Assembly: GCF_950295315.1 (NCBI RefSeq)
Contig: NW_026647328.1
Coordinates: forward strand, 30,733 to 94,732
Length of the DNA stretch: 64,000 nt
From: Erinaceus europaeus
Lineage: Eukaryota; Chordata; Mammalia; Eulipotyphla; Erinaceidae
Reading direction: 5' to 3'
Part shown: positions 33,885 to 43,886 of the stretch, piece by piece
Layout of the letters: each line of letters opens with the position of its first letter
How positions within the stretch are numbered: the first letter of the stretch is position 1
The notes under the pieces: model-generated
The model's input: only the letters and a program-made list of their open reading frames with translations
What the model was told of the DNA's origin: nothing
The model's database searches: none
Position numbers and translations under genes: made by a program

Positions 33885-35290
33885 TTTTAAATTTTTTATT
33901 TAAGAAAGGATTAATGAACAAAAACATAAGGTAGGAGGGGTACAACTCCACACAATTCCCACCACCCAATCCCCATAACCCACCCCCATCCCATGGTAGC
34001 TTTCCCATTCTCTAGCCCTCTGGGAGCATGGACCCAGAGTCGTTGAGGGTTGCAGAAGGTAGAAGGTCTGGCTTCTGTAATTGCTTCCCCGCTGAACATG
34101 GGCGTTGACTGGTCGGTCCATACTCCCAGTCTGCCTCTCTCTTTCCCTAGTAAGATGTGTCTCTGGGGAAGCTGAGCTCCAGGACACATTGGTGGGGTCT
34201 TCAATCCAGGGAAGCCTAGCCAGTATCCTGGTGGCATCTGGAACCTGGTGATTGAAAAGAGAGTTAACATACGAAGCCAAACAAATTGTTGAGCAATCAT
34301 GGATCCCAAGCTTGGAATAGTGGAGAGGAAGTCTTAGGGAGGTACTCACTGCAAACTCTAGTGTACTTCTGCTTTCAGGTATATATTTTGCAGTAGTTTA
34401 TGGATACGTGTGATCATAAGCTCTCTCTCACAGAAACTGGTGTATATCTAGGTTTTGGGACTTTGTTAGAAAGTGAACTACCTGAGATGAAATTAGAGTG
34501 TACTATAAAAGGAAAGGTCTCACCCGAGTAATGAAGTTGAAGGGTTGTCATTCCACACGTGAAGTCTCTGGATACAGTCTGAGGTGAAGCATGTTGAGGT
34601 GGCAATCGTTGCTTTGGTTAGGTTGTGATCGGCGGATGCAATATTATTTGGTTTGGATTGGGAGATGCATACGGGAAAGTGGGTCCTATCCAAGGGTTCC
34701 AGGACTGGGGGAAGTAGGGGCTCTATAGTGAAGATGTGAGGTTCCTGCTGTCTTAGGGTTCAAAAAGACAATCGATAGTTAATATTATCATCACATTATT
34801 TGTTAATTGGGTTAACTTTGAAAAGTCCCTTTGTTATGGTTTGCTGTACAGTATCCAGTATCTTGTATATAGCTGTGCTATTGGATGCTTCTAATCTACT
34901 TGGTCTAGGCTTTTGAGAGAGTCCGCATATCAAATACATAGCCTATATATTAAAAAGATTCAGTTTGTCTTTTGAGAAACTTTGAGACATACAATTGATT
35001 TCCCCCTTATTTTCATATTAATTAACTACTGATTTATATGTCTACATTTTGCTAGAAGTGTACATAAACACCATTCCCACCACCAACGGACTGTGACCCA
35101 TCCCTCCCGCCCACTCCCACCCCCCACTGGCCCAGGAAGCTACATGTCTACCCCTCACCACTGGGTTTTTACTTTGGTGCCCTACTTACAATTTGATCAG
35201 GTCCTGCTTTTAGTTTCCCTTTCAGATCTTCTTAGTCAGCTTCTGTTGATGAGTGGTGATCATCCCATACTCATCTTTATCTTTTTGATT
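33885..35290 (-). mobile_element. L1 3' end (end of ORF2 + 3' UTR) inside the composite L1
   Basis: From the A-tail at 33885 (TTTTTTTAAATTTTTTATTTAAG) through a 1.3 kb 3' UTR that parallels 28740-30010 almost base for base, up to the last few codons of ORF2 at about 35275-35290 (ATCATCCCATACTCATC). It lies exactly where ORF1 should be. Confidence 0.92.
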
Positions 35291-35299
35291 TATGGTTTT

Positions 35300-36427
35300 T
35301 TTTTTATGCTCTGTTGTTCCTCAGTTGTTATGTCTTGAGTACAAGTAACACTGTACTAAATACCTTTATGACAATTGCACTCACCAACCTCAGGAATTAC
35401 AGTAGCAACTGAAGCAAGTATTGAAGCAGTTTAATCGTTACCAGTTAGCCAAACAATTTCTCCAGTCCGTGAATAAATAGTAACCAAATCCCAGTGAAGA
35501 AGAAAGAGAAAAGAAAGAAAGGATAGCAAGAATAGACAGTTATGCAAATCTACTATCCACTGTATATTCTAGTGGAAACAAGAGGGGAAAGGGAACTAGA
35601 GCAGAGATATACACATAGAGTAGAGAGTCCACTCTGAGCCAGATCTTCCCCAAAATAATTCACAAATTCAGAAAGGCAAAGAAGAAGGAAGAAGTGTATG
35701 ACAAGATTTAAAAAAAAAAGAGAGAGAGACAAGAGAGAGAAAAGGGAAAAGATAAGAAAAAGAGCTGTAATTAAAGAGCTGTGAAAGGAAATTCCCAAAT
35801 GTGTATCAGTGAATTCAAAAAAGCACACTGTTTGGTGGTGTGGGGTTGGGGGCTGTGACTTTGGAAGCTGCAGGATTAAGGAAGAAAGGATGACAAGAAT
35901 GAGAAAAAAAGAAAAAGAAAGAGAGAGAAAAAAGAAAAAGAACAGTCATAAAAGGGCAGTGAAAGGAAAGTTTTTTTTTAATGTATTTATTTTAAATTAT
36001 TTAATTAGCTATGCCGGGTGAGGTGGGGGGGGGGGGGTTGGCTACTTAGAAAGAAAAAAGGCCAGAGGTTTCAGAAGGGTATAGACTTAGAATTAATGAT
36101 ACTCCCTGGTGGGACAGGAATTTGGTAAAGAAAAGGAGCTCCTAGCAGGGGATCCTGCTAGGAGCTTGTCCCCAGGGACTGCTTGGGGGGGGGGGGGAGA
36201 ACGTATGCTTAAAAATAAAAAAATATAAAAAATTTTACCCTTTTTTCCTACTCTAATTCTTAACCCAAATTAAGTTATAATCACCTCCTTGGTGTTACCG
36301 CTAGGACCCCTTATTGGCTGGCCTACTAAAGGCAGAAAATCCTGCCGTTTCCAGGAGATGTGGTCAGAGCTCAGCCACTAGCAGCTTCTCATTCCACCAT
36401 CTTCTGGGAACCCCTGTTATACTCTTC
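35300..36427 (-). mobile_element. L1 5' UTR
   Basis: On the minus strand it begins GGTTCCCAGAAGATGGTGG, with the 'agaagatgg' typical of L1 5' ends and a YY1-like CAAGATGG-type core. It continues through GC-richer sequence, a C/G homopolymer run and a TCTTTT-rich region. No long ORF. It carries a perfect hairpin at 36137-36166 and ends abruptly at about 35300, before any ORF1 sequence. Confidence 0.75.
36137..36166. repeat. Perfect 13-bp inverted repeat with 4-nt loop
   Basis: Arms AGCTCCTAGCAGG (36137-36149) and CCTGCTAGGAGCT (36154-36166) flank GGAT. It lies inside the L1 5' UTR and would form a strong hairpin in RNA. Confidence 0.97.
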
Positions 36428-36444
36428 TGAACCTGGGACTTTAG

Positions 36445-36500
36445 AGCCTCAGGCAGGAGAGTCTGTTTGCATAACCATAATGCTATCTACTCTGACCTAC
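36445..36500 (-). mobile_element. SINE C copy, second part (from 28497-28556)
   Basis: GAGCCTCAGGCAGGAGAGTC and CATAACCATAATGCTATCTAC complete the reversed SINE C begun at 28497. It is separated by ~7.9 kb of nested insertions. Confidence 0.92.
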
Positions 36501-36965
36501 ACTGTCATTTAAAAGGAAAGTCTTTGATGCCCAAGGAAGTCTTTGATCTCCCAGGAAGTAAAATACATAAATAGATAGATAAATAAATAAATTGTCACAT
36601 CCATGGAATTCAATGAGAGTAAGGGTAGATATTTTCTTGGTGCTAACTACTTCAGTTAACAGAAATAGGGTAGAAAATAAACCATCTAGCCATTGTTTGA
36701 CTCAGAATGAAGGCTGTAAAACATTATTGTCACAGTCCTTCAGGGTCAAATGTAGACTGGATGCAATCTTGTCTAGGAAGTGACTCCTGTAGTTCTATCC
36801 CAATTACACTGTTGACAGCATGAGCATTTTTCAATAAAACTTTACTAAAATAAACTGTTTTCTATAATTTGTCAATATACTCTCAAATAAGGTGTTTTCA
36901 CTCTATATTAGTTGTTTAATAGGTTGAATTTATTCCTGGTGGATAAAATTACTTGAGGAAATGTG
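36501..36965. other. No gene seen
   Basis: A short AATAGATAGATAAATAAAT tract near 36568-36592 is followed by single-copy DNA with no recognisable features. Confidence 0.45.
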
Positions 36966-37290
36966 AGAGCCAGGTGATAGTGTACCAGGTTAAGTGCACA
37001 TAGTACGAAGTAAAAGGACCCACTCAAGGATCCTGGTTCATGCCCCTGGCTCCCCATTTGCAGGGGGTCACTTCACAAGTGGTAAAGCAGGTCTGCAGGT
37101 GTCTATCTTTCTCTCTCTTTATCTCCCCATCCTCTTTCGATTTCTCTCTGTCCTATCCAAAAATTTTTTTTTAAAAAAATTTAAAAATGGCCACAGGAAC
37201 AGTGAATTCGTAGTACAGACACTGAGCCCCAGTGACAACCCTGAAGACAATAATAATAATAATAGTAATGGCTATTATTATTGTTATTAT
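36966..37290 (+). mobile_element. SINE A' copy with (AAT)n tail
   Basis: 'gagccaggtgatagtgtacc' head, 'ggtaaagcaggtctgcaggt', TCTGTCCTATCC, then the A' module 'cagtgaattcgtagtacaga' and an (AAT)n/TTA tail at 37248-37290. Confidence 0.87.
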
Positions 37291-37445
37291 GGAAATGTTA
37301 TTTTACAAGATTTATTGTTTCAGGAATACAAGTCCATATGTTTCCCAAAATAGATGTTCTCATACCTCATCTGCCACTAAAGTACCACTCTCTACCACTA
37401 GGCACTAGGCCTCCTTGGAGGGAAGAGTTTAAAAGTTTGTCAAAT

Positions 37446-37656
37446 TAGGGTCAGGGCGCTGGCACAACTGGTTGAGTTCACAAGTTACAATGCATAAGGA
37501 CCCAGGTTCGAGCCCCTGGTCTCTACCAGCAGGAGGGAAGCTTTGTAAGTGGTAAAGCAGGTCTGCAGGTGTCTCTCTTTCTCCCTCTCTATCTTCCCCT
37601 TCCCTTTCAATTTCTGACTGTCTCTATCCAATAAATAAATAAAGATTAAAAAAAAA
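37446..37656 (+). mobile_element. SINE B copy
   Basis: 'gtcagggcgctggcacaact' head, B box CCCAGGTTCGAGCCCCTGG, 'ggtaaagcaggtctgcaggt', pyrimidine tract, and the CCAATAAATAAATAAAG tail. Confidence 0.9.
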
Positions 37657-37667
37657 GTTTGTCAAGT

Positions 37668-37838
37668 TGGTGTATTGCACTAAAGTAAAAGACTCTGGGG
37701 TGGGTGTGGGGGGAGAGTTAAGTCCTGGAACATATCTAGGCAGAGGACCTAGTAGGGGTTGTATGGTTACAAACTATTATATTTAGTGTCAACTGTACAA
37801 TATTAAGTCTCCAATAAAGAAAAATAAAGAAATAAAAG
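37668..37838 (+). mobile_element. L1 tail (short 3' UTR type)
   Basis: 'aaagtaaaagactctggggt', 'gaggacctagtaggggttgt' and 'gtctccaataaagaaaaata' match the L1 3' end at 17380-17560. Confidence 0.88.
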
Positions 37839-37841
37839 TTG

Positions 37842-38172
37842 GTCAAATAACCTCACGAATGTGTCCTGGAACCCCACCTCCCCAGAGCCCTGTCCCCTAG
37901 TGAAAGATAGAAACTGGCTAGGAATATGGATCAACCTATCAACACACATGTCTAGCAGAGAAGCAATTACAGAAGCCAGATCTCCTACCTTCTGTTCCCC
38001 ATAATGATCCTGGGTCCAAACTCACAGAGGGATAAAGAATAGGAAAGTTTCCAATGGAGGAGATGGGATGTGGAACTCTGGTGGTGGGAATTATGTGGAA
38101 TTGTACCCCTCTTATCCTATGGTCTTGTTGATCATTATTAAATCAATAATAAATAAATAAATAAATAAATAA
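37842..38172 (+). mobile_element. L1 3' UTR fragment (long type)
   Basis: 'aatgtgtcctggaaccccac', 'ccagatctcctaccttctgt', 'ggaactctggtggtgggaat' and an end of AATAATAAATAAATAAATAA. It follows the previous L1 tail directly. Confidence 0.88.
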
Positions 38173-38282
38173 CTGACACCCCAGTCAAATAGCCTCTTTG
38201 GTTGCTGATTCTAGACTCATTCTAGTAAACTCATTTCCAAGAAAACATACAGGAAAAAAAATTTGTCAAAAATAATATAACA

Positions 38283-38552
38283 GGGGAGTCGGGCGGTAAC
38301 ACAGTGGGATAAGTGCAGGTGGCGCTAAGCACAAGGACCAGTGTAAGGATCCCAGTTCGAGCCCCTGGCTCCCCACCTGCAGGAGAGTCGCTTCACAGGC
38401 GGTGAAGCAGGTCAGCAGGTGTCTGTCTTTCTCTCCCCCTCTGTCTTCCTCTCCTCTCTCCATTTCTCTCTGTGCCATCCAATAACAACATCAATAACAA
38501 CAATAATAACTACAACAAAAAAGCAACAATAAAAGGGAATAAATAAATATAT
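38283..38552 (+). mobile_element. SINE A copy, well preserved
   Basis: Starts GGGGAGTCGGGCGGTAACAC, with an A-box-like first 30 bases. The B box CCCAGTTCGAGCCCC is intact. 'aggcggtgaagcaggtcagc', a pyrimidine tract, CAACATCAATAACAACAAT and an AATAAATAAATAT tail follow. It is a good reference for the family and for its Pol III promoter. Confidence 0.94.
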
Positions 38553-38689
38553 ATTTAAAAATATATATATATAATATAACAGATTATTCTTGCACATTTG
38601 TGTCTTGATTCTATTATCCATCATTTGCTACTGAGTAGAAAGGAAGTTGAAATTAAGTCAAGATAGCGTCTATTTGAACTTTTTTTTTC

Positions 38690-39475
38690 TTTGCCTTCAG
38701 GGTTGTCGCTGGGACTCAATGCCTACACTATAAATCCACTGCTCCTGGACGCATTTTATCCATTTTGTCATCCTTGTTCTTGTTACCATAGCTGTTGTTG
38801 TTGGATAGGACAGAGAGAAATCAAGAGAGGAGGGGAAGACAAGAGAGGGAAAGAGAGAGATGGACACCTGCAGACCTGCTTCACTGCCTGTGAAGCGACA
38901 CCCCTTGCAGGTGGGTGCTGGGAAATTATGCCAATGCAGTCACATCTGCCATGTTGTCTCCTCAGGCTACTGCTAGTTCCCGTGAGAGTTGGGACATTCT
39001 CAGAGTGCCTGTTTAGCTATGTTGTGCCCTCAGGGCATTGTCTATATCCCCACGATATCCGGAGTGCTTTGGTTACTCCTCCCCCCTCCCATTCTCATGA
39101 GAGTTATCATCCTATCCTGGAGTGCTATGGTTACTCCTCCCCCTTCCCATTCTCGTGAAAGCTGCTCCTATAAAAGCCTTTCTTCTTCCACACCTGTGTT
39201 CAGAGGCAGGAAAGGTTACTGTGTGAGGCGGCCATTTTCACTACCTCCACGTGGCCCAACCTGCTTCTCTAGCACCCAACTCTGAGGTGCCAGCGCAAAT
39301 AAAGATTTGTGTTTCCTCTTTGCTCCGGACCCCCTCTCTCTTCTCCGCGGCCCGTGCACAACAACATCTGGCTCAACAACAGGTGGGGACCCAGGGGCTC
39401 AAATGGGGATCCTTACACCAGTACTTGTGCTTCACACAATGTACACTTAACCCACTGCACTACCACCCAGCCCCC
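38690..39475 (-). mobile_element. SINE A' copy split by an LTR
   Basis: The reversed tail 'tgccttcagggttgtcgctg' starts near 38690, and the body runs to GCAGGTGGG at 38915. The remainder (GGTGGGGACCCAGGGGCTC … CCACCCAGCCCC) follows the LTR from 39382 to 39475. Confidence 0.9.
38916..39381 (+). mobile_element. Solo LTR, class II (ERVK-like), 466 bp
   Basis: Begins TGCTGGGAAATTATG and ends CTCAACAACA (TG…CA). A 6-bp target duplication GGTGGG lies at 38910-38915 and 39382-39387, the size typical of class II endogenous retroviruses. A TATA box TATAAAAG (39169-39176) and an AATAAA signal (39298-39303) give plus orientation. An internal duplication of ~60 bp occurs around 39053-39150 (two 'ggttactcctccccc' copies). 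No retroviral genes are attached. Homologous to 51371-51872. Confidence 0.9.
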
Positions 39476-39489
39476 TCAAATTCTCTTTT

Positions 39490-39625
39490 AATGCTTAATG
39501 TATTTATTAATGATAGTGAAAGAAATAGCATCAGAGCATCATTTAGTCACATTTGATGCCAGGGGTCAAACACAAGACCTCTAGTCTGAGAATCCAATAC
39601 CTTATCCCCCATGCCACCTCCAAGA
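39490..39625 (-). mobile_element. SINE D copy, diverged
   Basis: The reverse reading gives 'ggtattggattctcagacta', 'gtgtttgacccctggcatca' and an AATAAATACATTAAG tail, following the SINE D order. Confidence 0.7.
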
Positions 39626-39690
39626 CTATTTGAATGGTATTTTAATTTTCAATATTCAGTATATTGACAAAGGTGTAGAAGGTTTAAATT

Positions 39691-39975
39691 TTTTTTTCTT
39701 CTTCTTTTTTTAATATTTATTTTCCTTTTTGTTGCCCTTGTTGTTTTTCAGTTGTTGTGGTTATTGATGTTGTCGTCGTTAGATAGGACAGAGAGAAATT
39801 GAGAGCGGAGGGCGAGAGAGATGGAGAGAAAGAGAGACACCTGCTGACCTGCTTCACCGCCTGTGAAGTGACTCCCCTGCAGGTGGGGAGCCGGGGGCTC
39901 AAACCGGGATCCTTATGCTGGTCCTTGCGCTTTGCACCACCTGTGCTTAACCCGCTGCGCTACCGCCCGACTCCC
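39691..39975 (-). mobile_element. SINE A copy with target duplication
   Basis: Reversed SINE A: poly-T tail, 'gttgcccttgttgtttttca', 'acctgcttcaccgcctgtga', B box in reverse and an intact head ending GCTACCGCCCGACTCCC. Flanked by AGAAGGTTTAAATTT at 39676-39690 and 39976-39990. It is among the least diverged copies here, hence young. Confidence 0.95.
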
Positions 39976-39990
39976 AGAAGGTTTAAATTT

Positions 39991-41009
39991 ATGAAGACTT
40001 TATAGAGAGAAAAATTTGAATATCTTTGACCAAGCAATTTCATTTTGAGGCTTCATAACAAAGACAAAAGTGGAAAGACAGATGTTACAGGAAATTTTAC
40101 TATATTTACAAAAACAAGATTTTGGAAAGTCATTTTCAAAAGTATAATAGTGATTAAATTAGTTGAGATAAAGGTACATAATAAAACAACATGTCATTTT
40201 TACACTGTGAGAAAGGACACTTAATGAGAAAATTTTCACAACACAAAAATGAAAAGAGAAAAAAATGACCCATATGTATTTGCGTATTTATAAAATACAG
40301 CAATGTAAGGAGTAATTATCTCTGTGCTGTTATTACAACAAGCTTTATTTTCTCTTTTGTGTCTATAAGTTTGTACAGTGAGAACGTATGCCCATTGTAT
40401 TCTGAAAAATAAACAATAAAAGTCATACATGAAAATATAAAAATAAAAGTCATGTGTTGGACACAATAATAAGCCTGAAGAAAGAAGCATAGCATTCATT
40501 GTTCTTCCAAAATAATTATGACTCTGTAAGTAACCTAGCAGCCCTAACAAAGACCAGCCAAGTGTGACAGCTGCTTGTAATTCAAGTGACTAGGATCACA
40601 TGAATTTACTTCAACTTTTACTTTGTTAACAGCATATGCTAGTATTGTTCAGCAGCAAGACTAGAATAGTCTAAAATAGAAATAACCATGTATGAGTTTT
40701 ATACTGAAACAAACAGTAAGAAAAAGACTTATAAATTGTGGTCAGACTGACAATTGGAATCCGTGCAAGAATCTGCACATATTGTCTGGGTAGCCTAAAG
40801 GCTACCATGTGACCATAAGCCATGGTGCAGTGTGCAATTAGAAAACAGGTGACATCTGGTAAGAGGATTTTAAATGTGTTGGAAGACCAGAAAGATCAAG
40901 CGAAAGGATTTTAGTTGGAATTTACATATATTCACTTGGTTATTGGGAAGATTTTTTTTGAATATTTTATGCACACCAATGCCATCATTAAGACCTGTGT
41001 TTTAGTAGT
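39991..41009. other. No gene seen; ~1 kb single-copy AT-rich DNA
   Basis: No coding signal and no recognisable repeat. The open frame at 40236-40550 (minus) has no motif. Confidence 0.45.
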
Positions 41010-41145
41010 CTGAGAAGTGACTCATTGTTGAAGAGCAGAGCTTGGACACATGAGGTCCCAAATTCAATCCCTGATACAGTATATACAAGAGTGATGTCTG
41101 ATTCTCTGTGCCTTGTTCTCTATCATTTAATAAATAATTGTTTTT
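41010..41145 (+). mobile_element. SINE D copy, diverged
   Basis: 'gacacatgaggtcccaaatt', CAATCCCTGATACAG, 'agagtgatgtctgattctct' and an AATAAATAATTG tail. Confidence 0.75.
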
Positions 41146-41162
41146 AAATCTGAGTTTATTAT

Positions 41163-41170
41163 AAAGTGTA

Positions 41171-41221
<51 letters not shown>

Positions 41222-41222
41222 A
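41163..41222 (+). repeat. (TG)n(AG)n microsatellite
   Basis: GTGTATGTGTGTGTGTGTG passes directly into an AGAGAGAGAG run with one AAAG interruption. Confidence 0.96.
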
Positions 41223-41336
41223 TGTGTAATGTGGACGATGAGCTGAAAGCAAAGAAAGCAGAGGCAGAGATACCAGAGCTATAGTATAGATACTATAGTG
41301 AAAATCCAGGAAAGCAATTTTAAAATAAAATTTTAT

Positions 41337-41543
41337 AGGGGACTGGGAGGTGGCACACCTTGTTGAGTGCACATGTTCTAATGTGCAAGGACCCAGGTTC
41401 GAGCCTCCATTCCCAACTGCAGGGGGAAAGCTTTGTGAATGGTGAAGCAGTGCTACAGATGTCTCTGTCTCTCTTTTCCTATCCCTCTCTATCTCCCCTT
41501 GCCCTCTCTATTTCTGGCTATCTCTATTAGATAGATAAATGAC

Positions 41544-41580
<37 letters not shown>
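41337..41580 (+). mobile_element. SINE B copy with (GATA)n tail
   Basis: GGGGACTGGGAGGTGGCACACC head, B box CCCAGGTTCGAGCCTCC, 'gtgaatggtgaagcagtgct'. The terminal CTATCTCTATTAGATAG has expanded to (GATA)n at about 41523-41580. Confidence 0.9.
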
Positions 41581-41613
41581 CAAAAAATAATAAGATTTTA
41601 TATTTATGTTACC

Positions 41614-41752
41614 TTTTTGACCGGAGCACTGCTTAGCTCTGGCTTGAGATGTTGAGCACAGCACTAGCATCTGATGATGCTGAGGTTGAACCTGGGACCT
41701 GTGAGCCTCAGGTATGAAAGTTCATTGCTAAAGTGCTGTGCTAGCTCCCTGG
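41614..41752 (-). mobile_element. SINE C copy
   Basis: Plus-strand GACCGGAGCACTGCTTAGC, 'gaggttgaacctgggacctg' and 'gtgctgtgctagctccctgg' follow the reversed SINE C. It carries an extra ~20 bp in the middle ('cactagcatctgatgatgct'). Confidence 0.8.
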
Positions 41753-43243
41753 TGAAAAATATAAATGAATTAAAAAGTCTGAAGTATGGAAAGAAGGAGA
41801 GGGATTAGAGAGGAATATTGGAGAGAATAAACAAATGGGACTTTGCGATCAAATAGAAGAAGGAAGTGACTGAGATAACATTGTTTATGTTGTAATGATG
41901 CAGTTACCACAAAACTCGAAAGTTTTGGTCACAGAGTTTACATGAACAGAAAATATACTGTGGCTGTTAATTTGTTCCCCTTTTACAAATGACAATGTAT
42001 CACTCCACTCCAAGTTTATAATAGCTACAAAAAGTCCCTCCAAGCCTTGGAGGATATGGCAATTGTGACCTTATGCCCAACTATCTCTGCATTAAGTACA
42101 ATGTTATTCATAATGAGGGGAGAGCCTGAGTTAGACCAGATAGAAGGGAGTTGATGGCCCCATGTGACCAAAAGTCATATTACTTCATTGGCTTCTTGTG
42201 GATAGGTCAATTGATGCTCTAGGAAAAATTTCTGTGTAATAACTGATCACTGACTGGATAGGTAGCAGCATACCTCACATTTTATATATATTTACAATGA
42301 CAATCAATGTTCATGAACTAAAATAGTTTCAGGTTGGCATAGTTTCTGAAGGTATATTTGTCATTGGCTTGGAAATGATAATACAGTCCACTGAAGGTTT
42401 AAAATAAAACTGGATAGATATATATCTGTATTAAAAAGACTTGCCCCTTTTTCATTTCCATCTTTAACTATTCAAGAGTCATAAGTATTCTTCAGAAAAG
42501 AATTGAAAAAAAAATCCCAATTGTCAGAATAACTCACACTTGGACATAGAAAACTGTTATTTCTCTAATACTGATTGGTCATGGAAAAAATTATCACTGG
42601 AATCTGTGCTTTCCACTTAGGCGACTGCTCTAAGGAGGGAGCTTTTTTATATAATAAGCACTGTGTAATTGGCATCTGCCCATAGTCATACTTGTCAAAT
42701 TGCCCCTTTTCCTGACAGAGACCTCTGAGCAAGGCCCCCTCAACTGCTAGTGCCTCCTGCTTTGTGTGGGAATGCCACTGGAGAAGGGCCATCCCTCAGG
42801 AAGTCGCCAGCCCAGAATGCCATGTCTCAGCAAGAGCCTGAATTAGTCAAAACCTCAAATCCAGACCATAATTCACAAACCATGCAGAGGAGAGAATGAA
42901 AGGGGTTTTGCCACTCCAGAGGGAGATTTTGCCTAAAATGGACTCAGATCAAGAAAGGAGCTCCCTGAGGGTTGTGTACCTGTTTGTTTCTTTGTTTGTT
43001 TAACAATTTTTGAGCATTTCCTACAGAGGCAGGCATATCCTTGATTCCTCTATCTTTTGTTACCCCTTTGAGCATAAATTTTCCTCAAAGATTCACGAGA
43101 CACCTTCACATGATGTCACCATTCCATTTGTCCCGAACCTACATTGGTAGGCATGGGTAAACAGTGTTAGACTAGCCAACAACACTCTTATGCTAATGCA
43201 AGGCATCTAGCATGGTGTTTCTCTCATCACTTTCAAACTTCGG

Positions 43244-43309
43244 GTCAGTTCTGGCACCCAGTGAAGCGGGGCTTTTCTGAAGTCGCTTTAAACTCTGGCC
43301 AGAACTGAC
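43244..43309. repeat. 12-bp perfect inverted repeat, 66-nt hairpin
   Basis: Arms GTCAGTTCTGGC (43244-43255) and GCCAGAACTGAC (43298-43309). A second short inner pair, AAGCG (43264-43268) with CGCTT (43284-43288), could extend the stem past internal loops. It is not part of any repeat family I recognise. Confidence 0.8.
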
Positions 43310-43552
43310 ACACCAAGCTTGTAGCAAGAGAACTGCCTAGAGGCAGAAATCTAACTTTAGAAGATTTGTGAGCACAAGCAGAACTCTGCCTCTACAACAA
43401 TGCAGAAATACCCAACTAAACCCAGCAAGTTAATCCCCTGGACAGCTTACAAAACACGAAGCAACATCTCAGTCTCCCACTTCAGGCGCTTTGTCAAATA
43501 CTCATAAAAAAATTCAGTGCTAGAGGCATAGTTGTGTGTATCAGGAAGGGCA

Positions 43553-43554
<2 letters not shown>

Positions 43555-43597
<43 letters not shown>
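43555..43597 (+). repeat. (TG)n microsatellite
   Basis: An uninterrupted run of about 21 GT units. Confidence 0.98.
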
Positions 43598-43598
<1 letters not shown>

Positions 43599-43886
43599 TT
43601 CAAAGACAACATGAAAGTTTGCAATCTTATTCAGTCCAGAGAAAGAGAGAAAATGTTTCTAAAGTCTTATAGTGTAAACCAATGTTAAATTAACACAAAT
43701 GGATCTTTTAAATTTTATGGAAACTTTGAGGCATGAACCTGTTTTCTTCTTTGACTAGACTGCTAAAAAAATGGCATTCAAATTTAAAGGTTATCCTTAC
43801 TATCTTTACAATTTATGGTTCTTATCTTTTTTATATTGTTTTACTTATAATTCCCATGTAATAATTTTAGCTTCTAGTTTCTTTCT

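Larger units (their letters stand above)
28717..36427 (-). mobile_element. Composite L1 (L1-2), 7.7 kb, with 5' UTR, ORF2 and 3' UTR but no ORF1
   Basis: Order on the minus strand: 5' UTR (36427-35300), a second L1 3' end with its own A-tail (35290-33885), a near-complete ORF2 (33805-30014), and a 3' UTR (30013-28750) with a poly-A end. The duplication TCTGAACCTGGGACTTTA flanks the whole block (about 28699-28716 and 36428-36444/5), so the outer ends behave as one insertion into an old SINE C. ORF1 is absent. Confidence 0.88.
41753..43870. other. Repeat-poor single-copy island, ~2.1 kb
   Basis: I see no young SINE or L1 and no convincing exon in this stretch, one of the two longest such stretches. 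It contains a hairpin at 43244-43309 and a (TG)n run at 43555-43597. The minus open frame 42565-42792 matches nothing I recognise. A conserved regulatory element is possible, but this is only inference from repeat depletion. Confidence 0.4.

Noticed and set aside
38283..38360. tRNA-like heads with a GGTTCGAGCC B box as real tRNA genes
   Set aside because: They recur many times, always followed by the same pyrimidine tract and A-rich tail, and show no complete cloverleaf with anticodon arm. They are SINE Pol III promoters.
38916..39381. Retroviral gag/pol/env genes next to the LTRs
   Set aside because: All three LTRs are flanked directly by split SINE or single-copy target sequence with short duplications, so they are solo LTRs without internal genes.
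42565..42792. 75-residue minus-strand frame in the single-copy island as a gene
   Set aside because: No motif, no splice or promoter context, length expected by chance.
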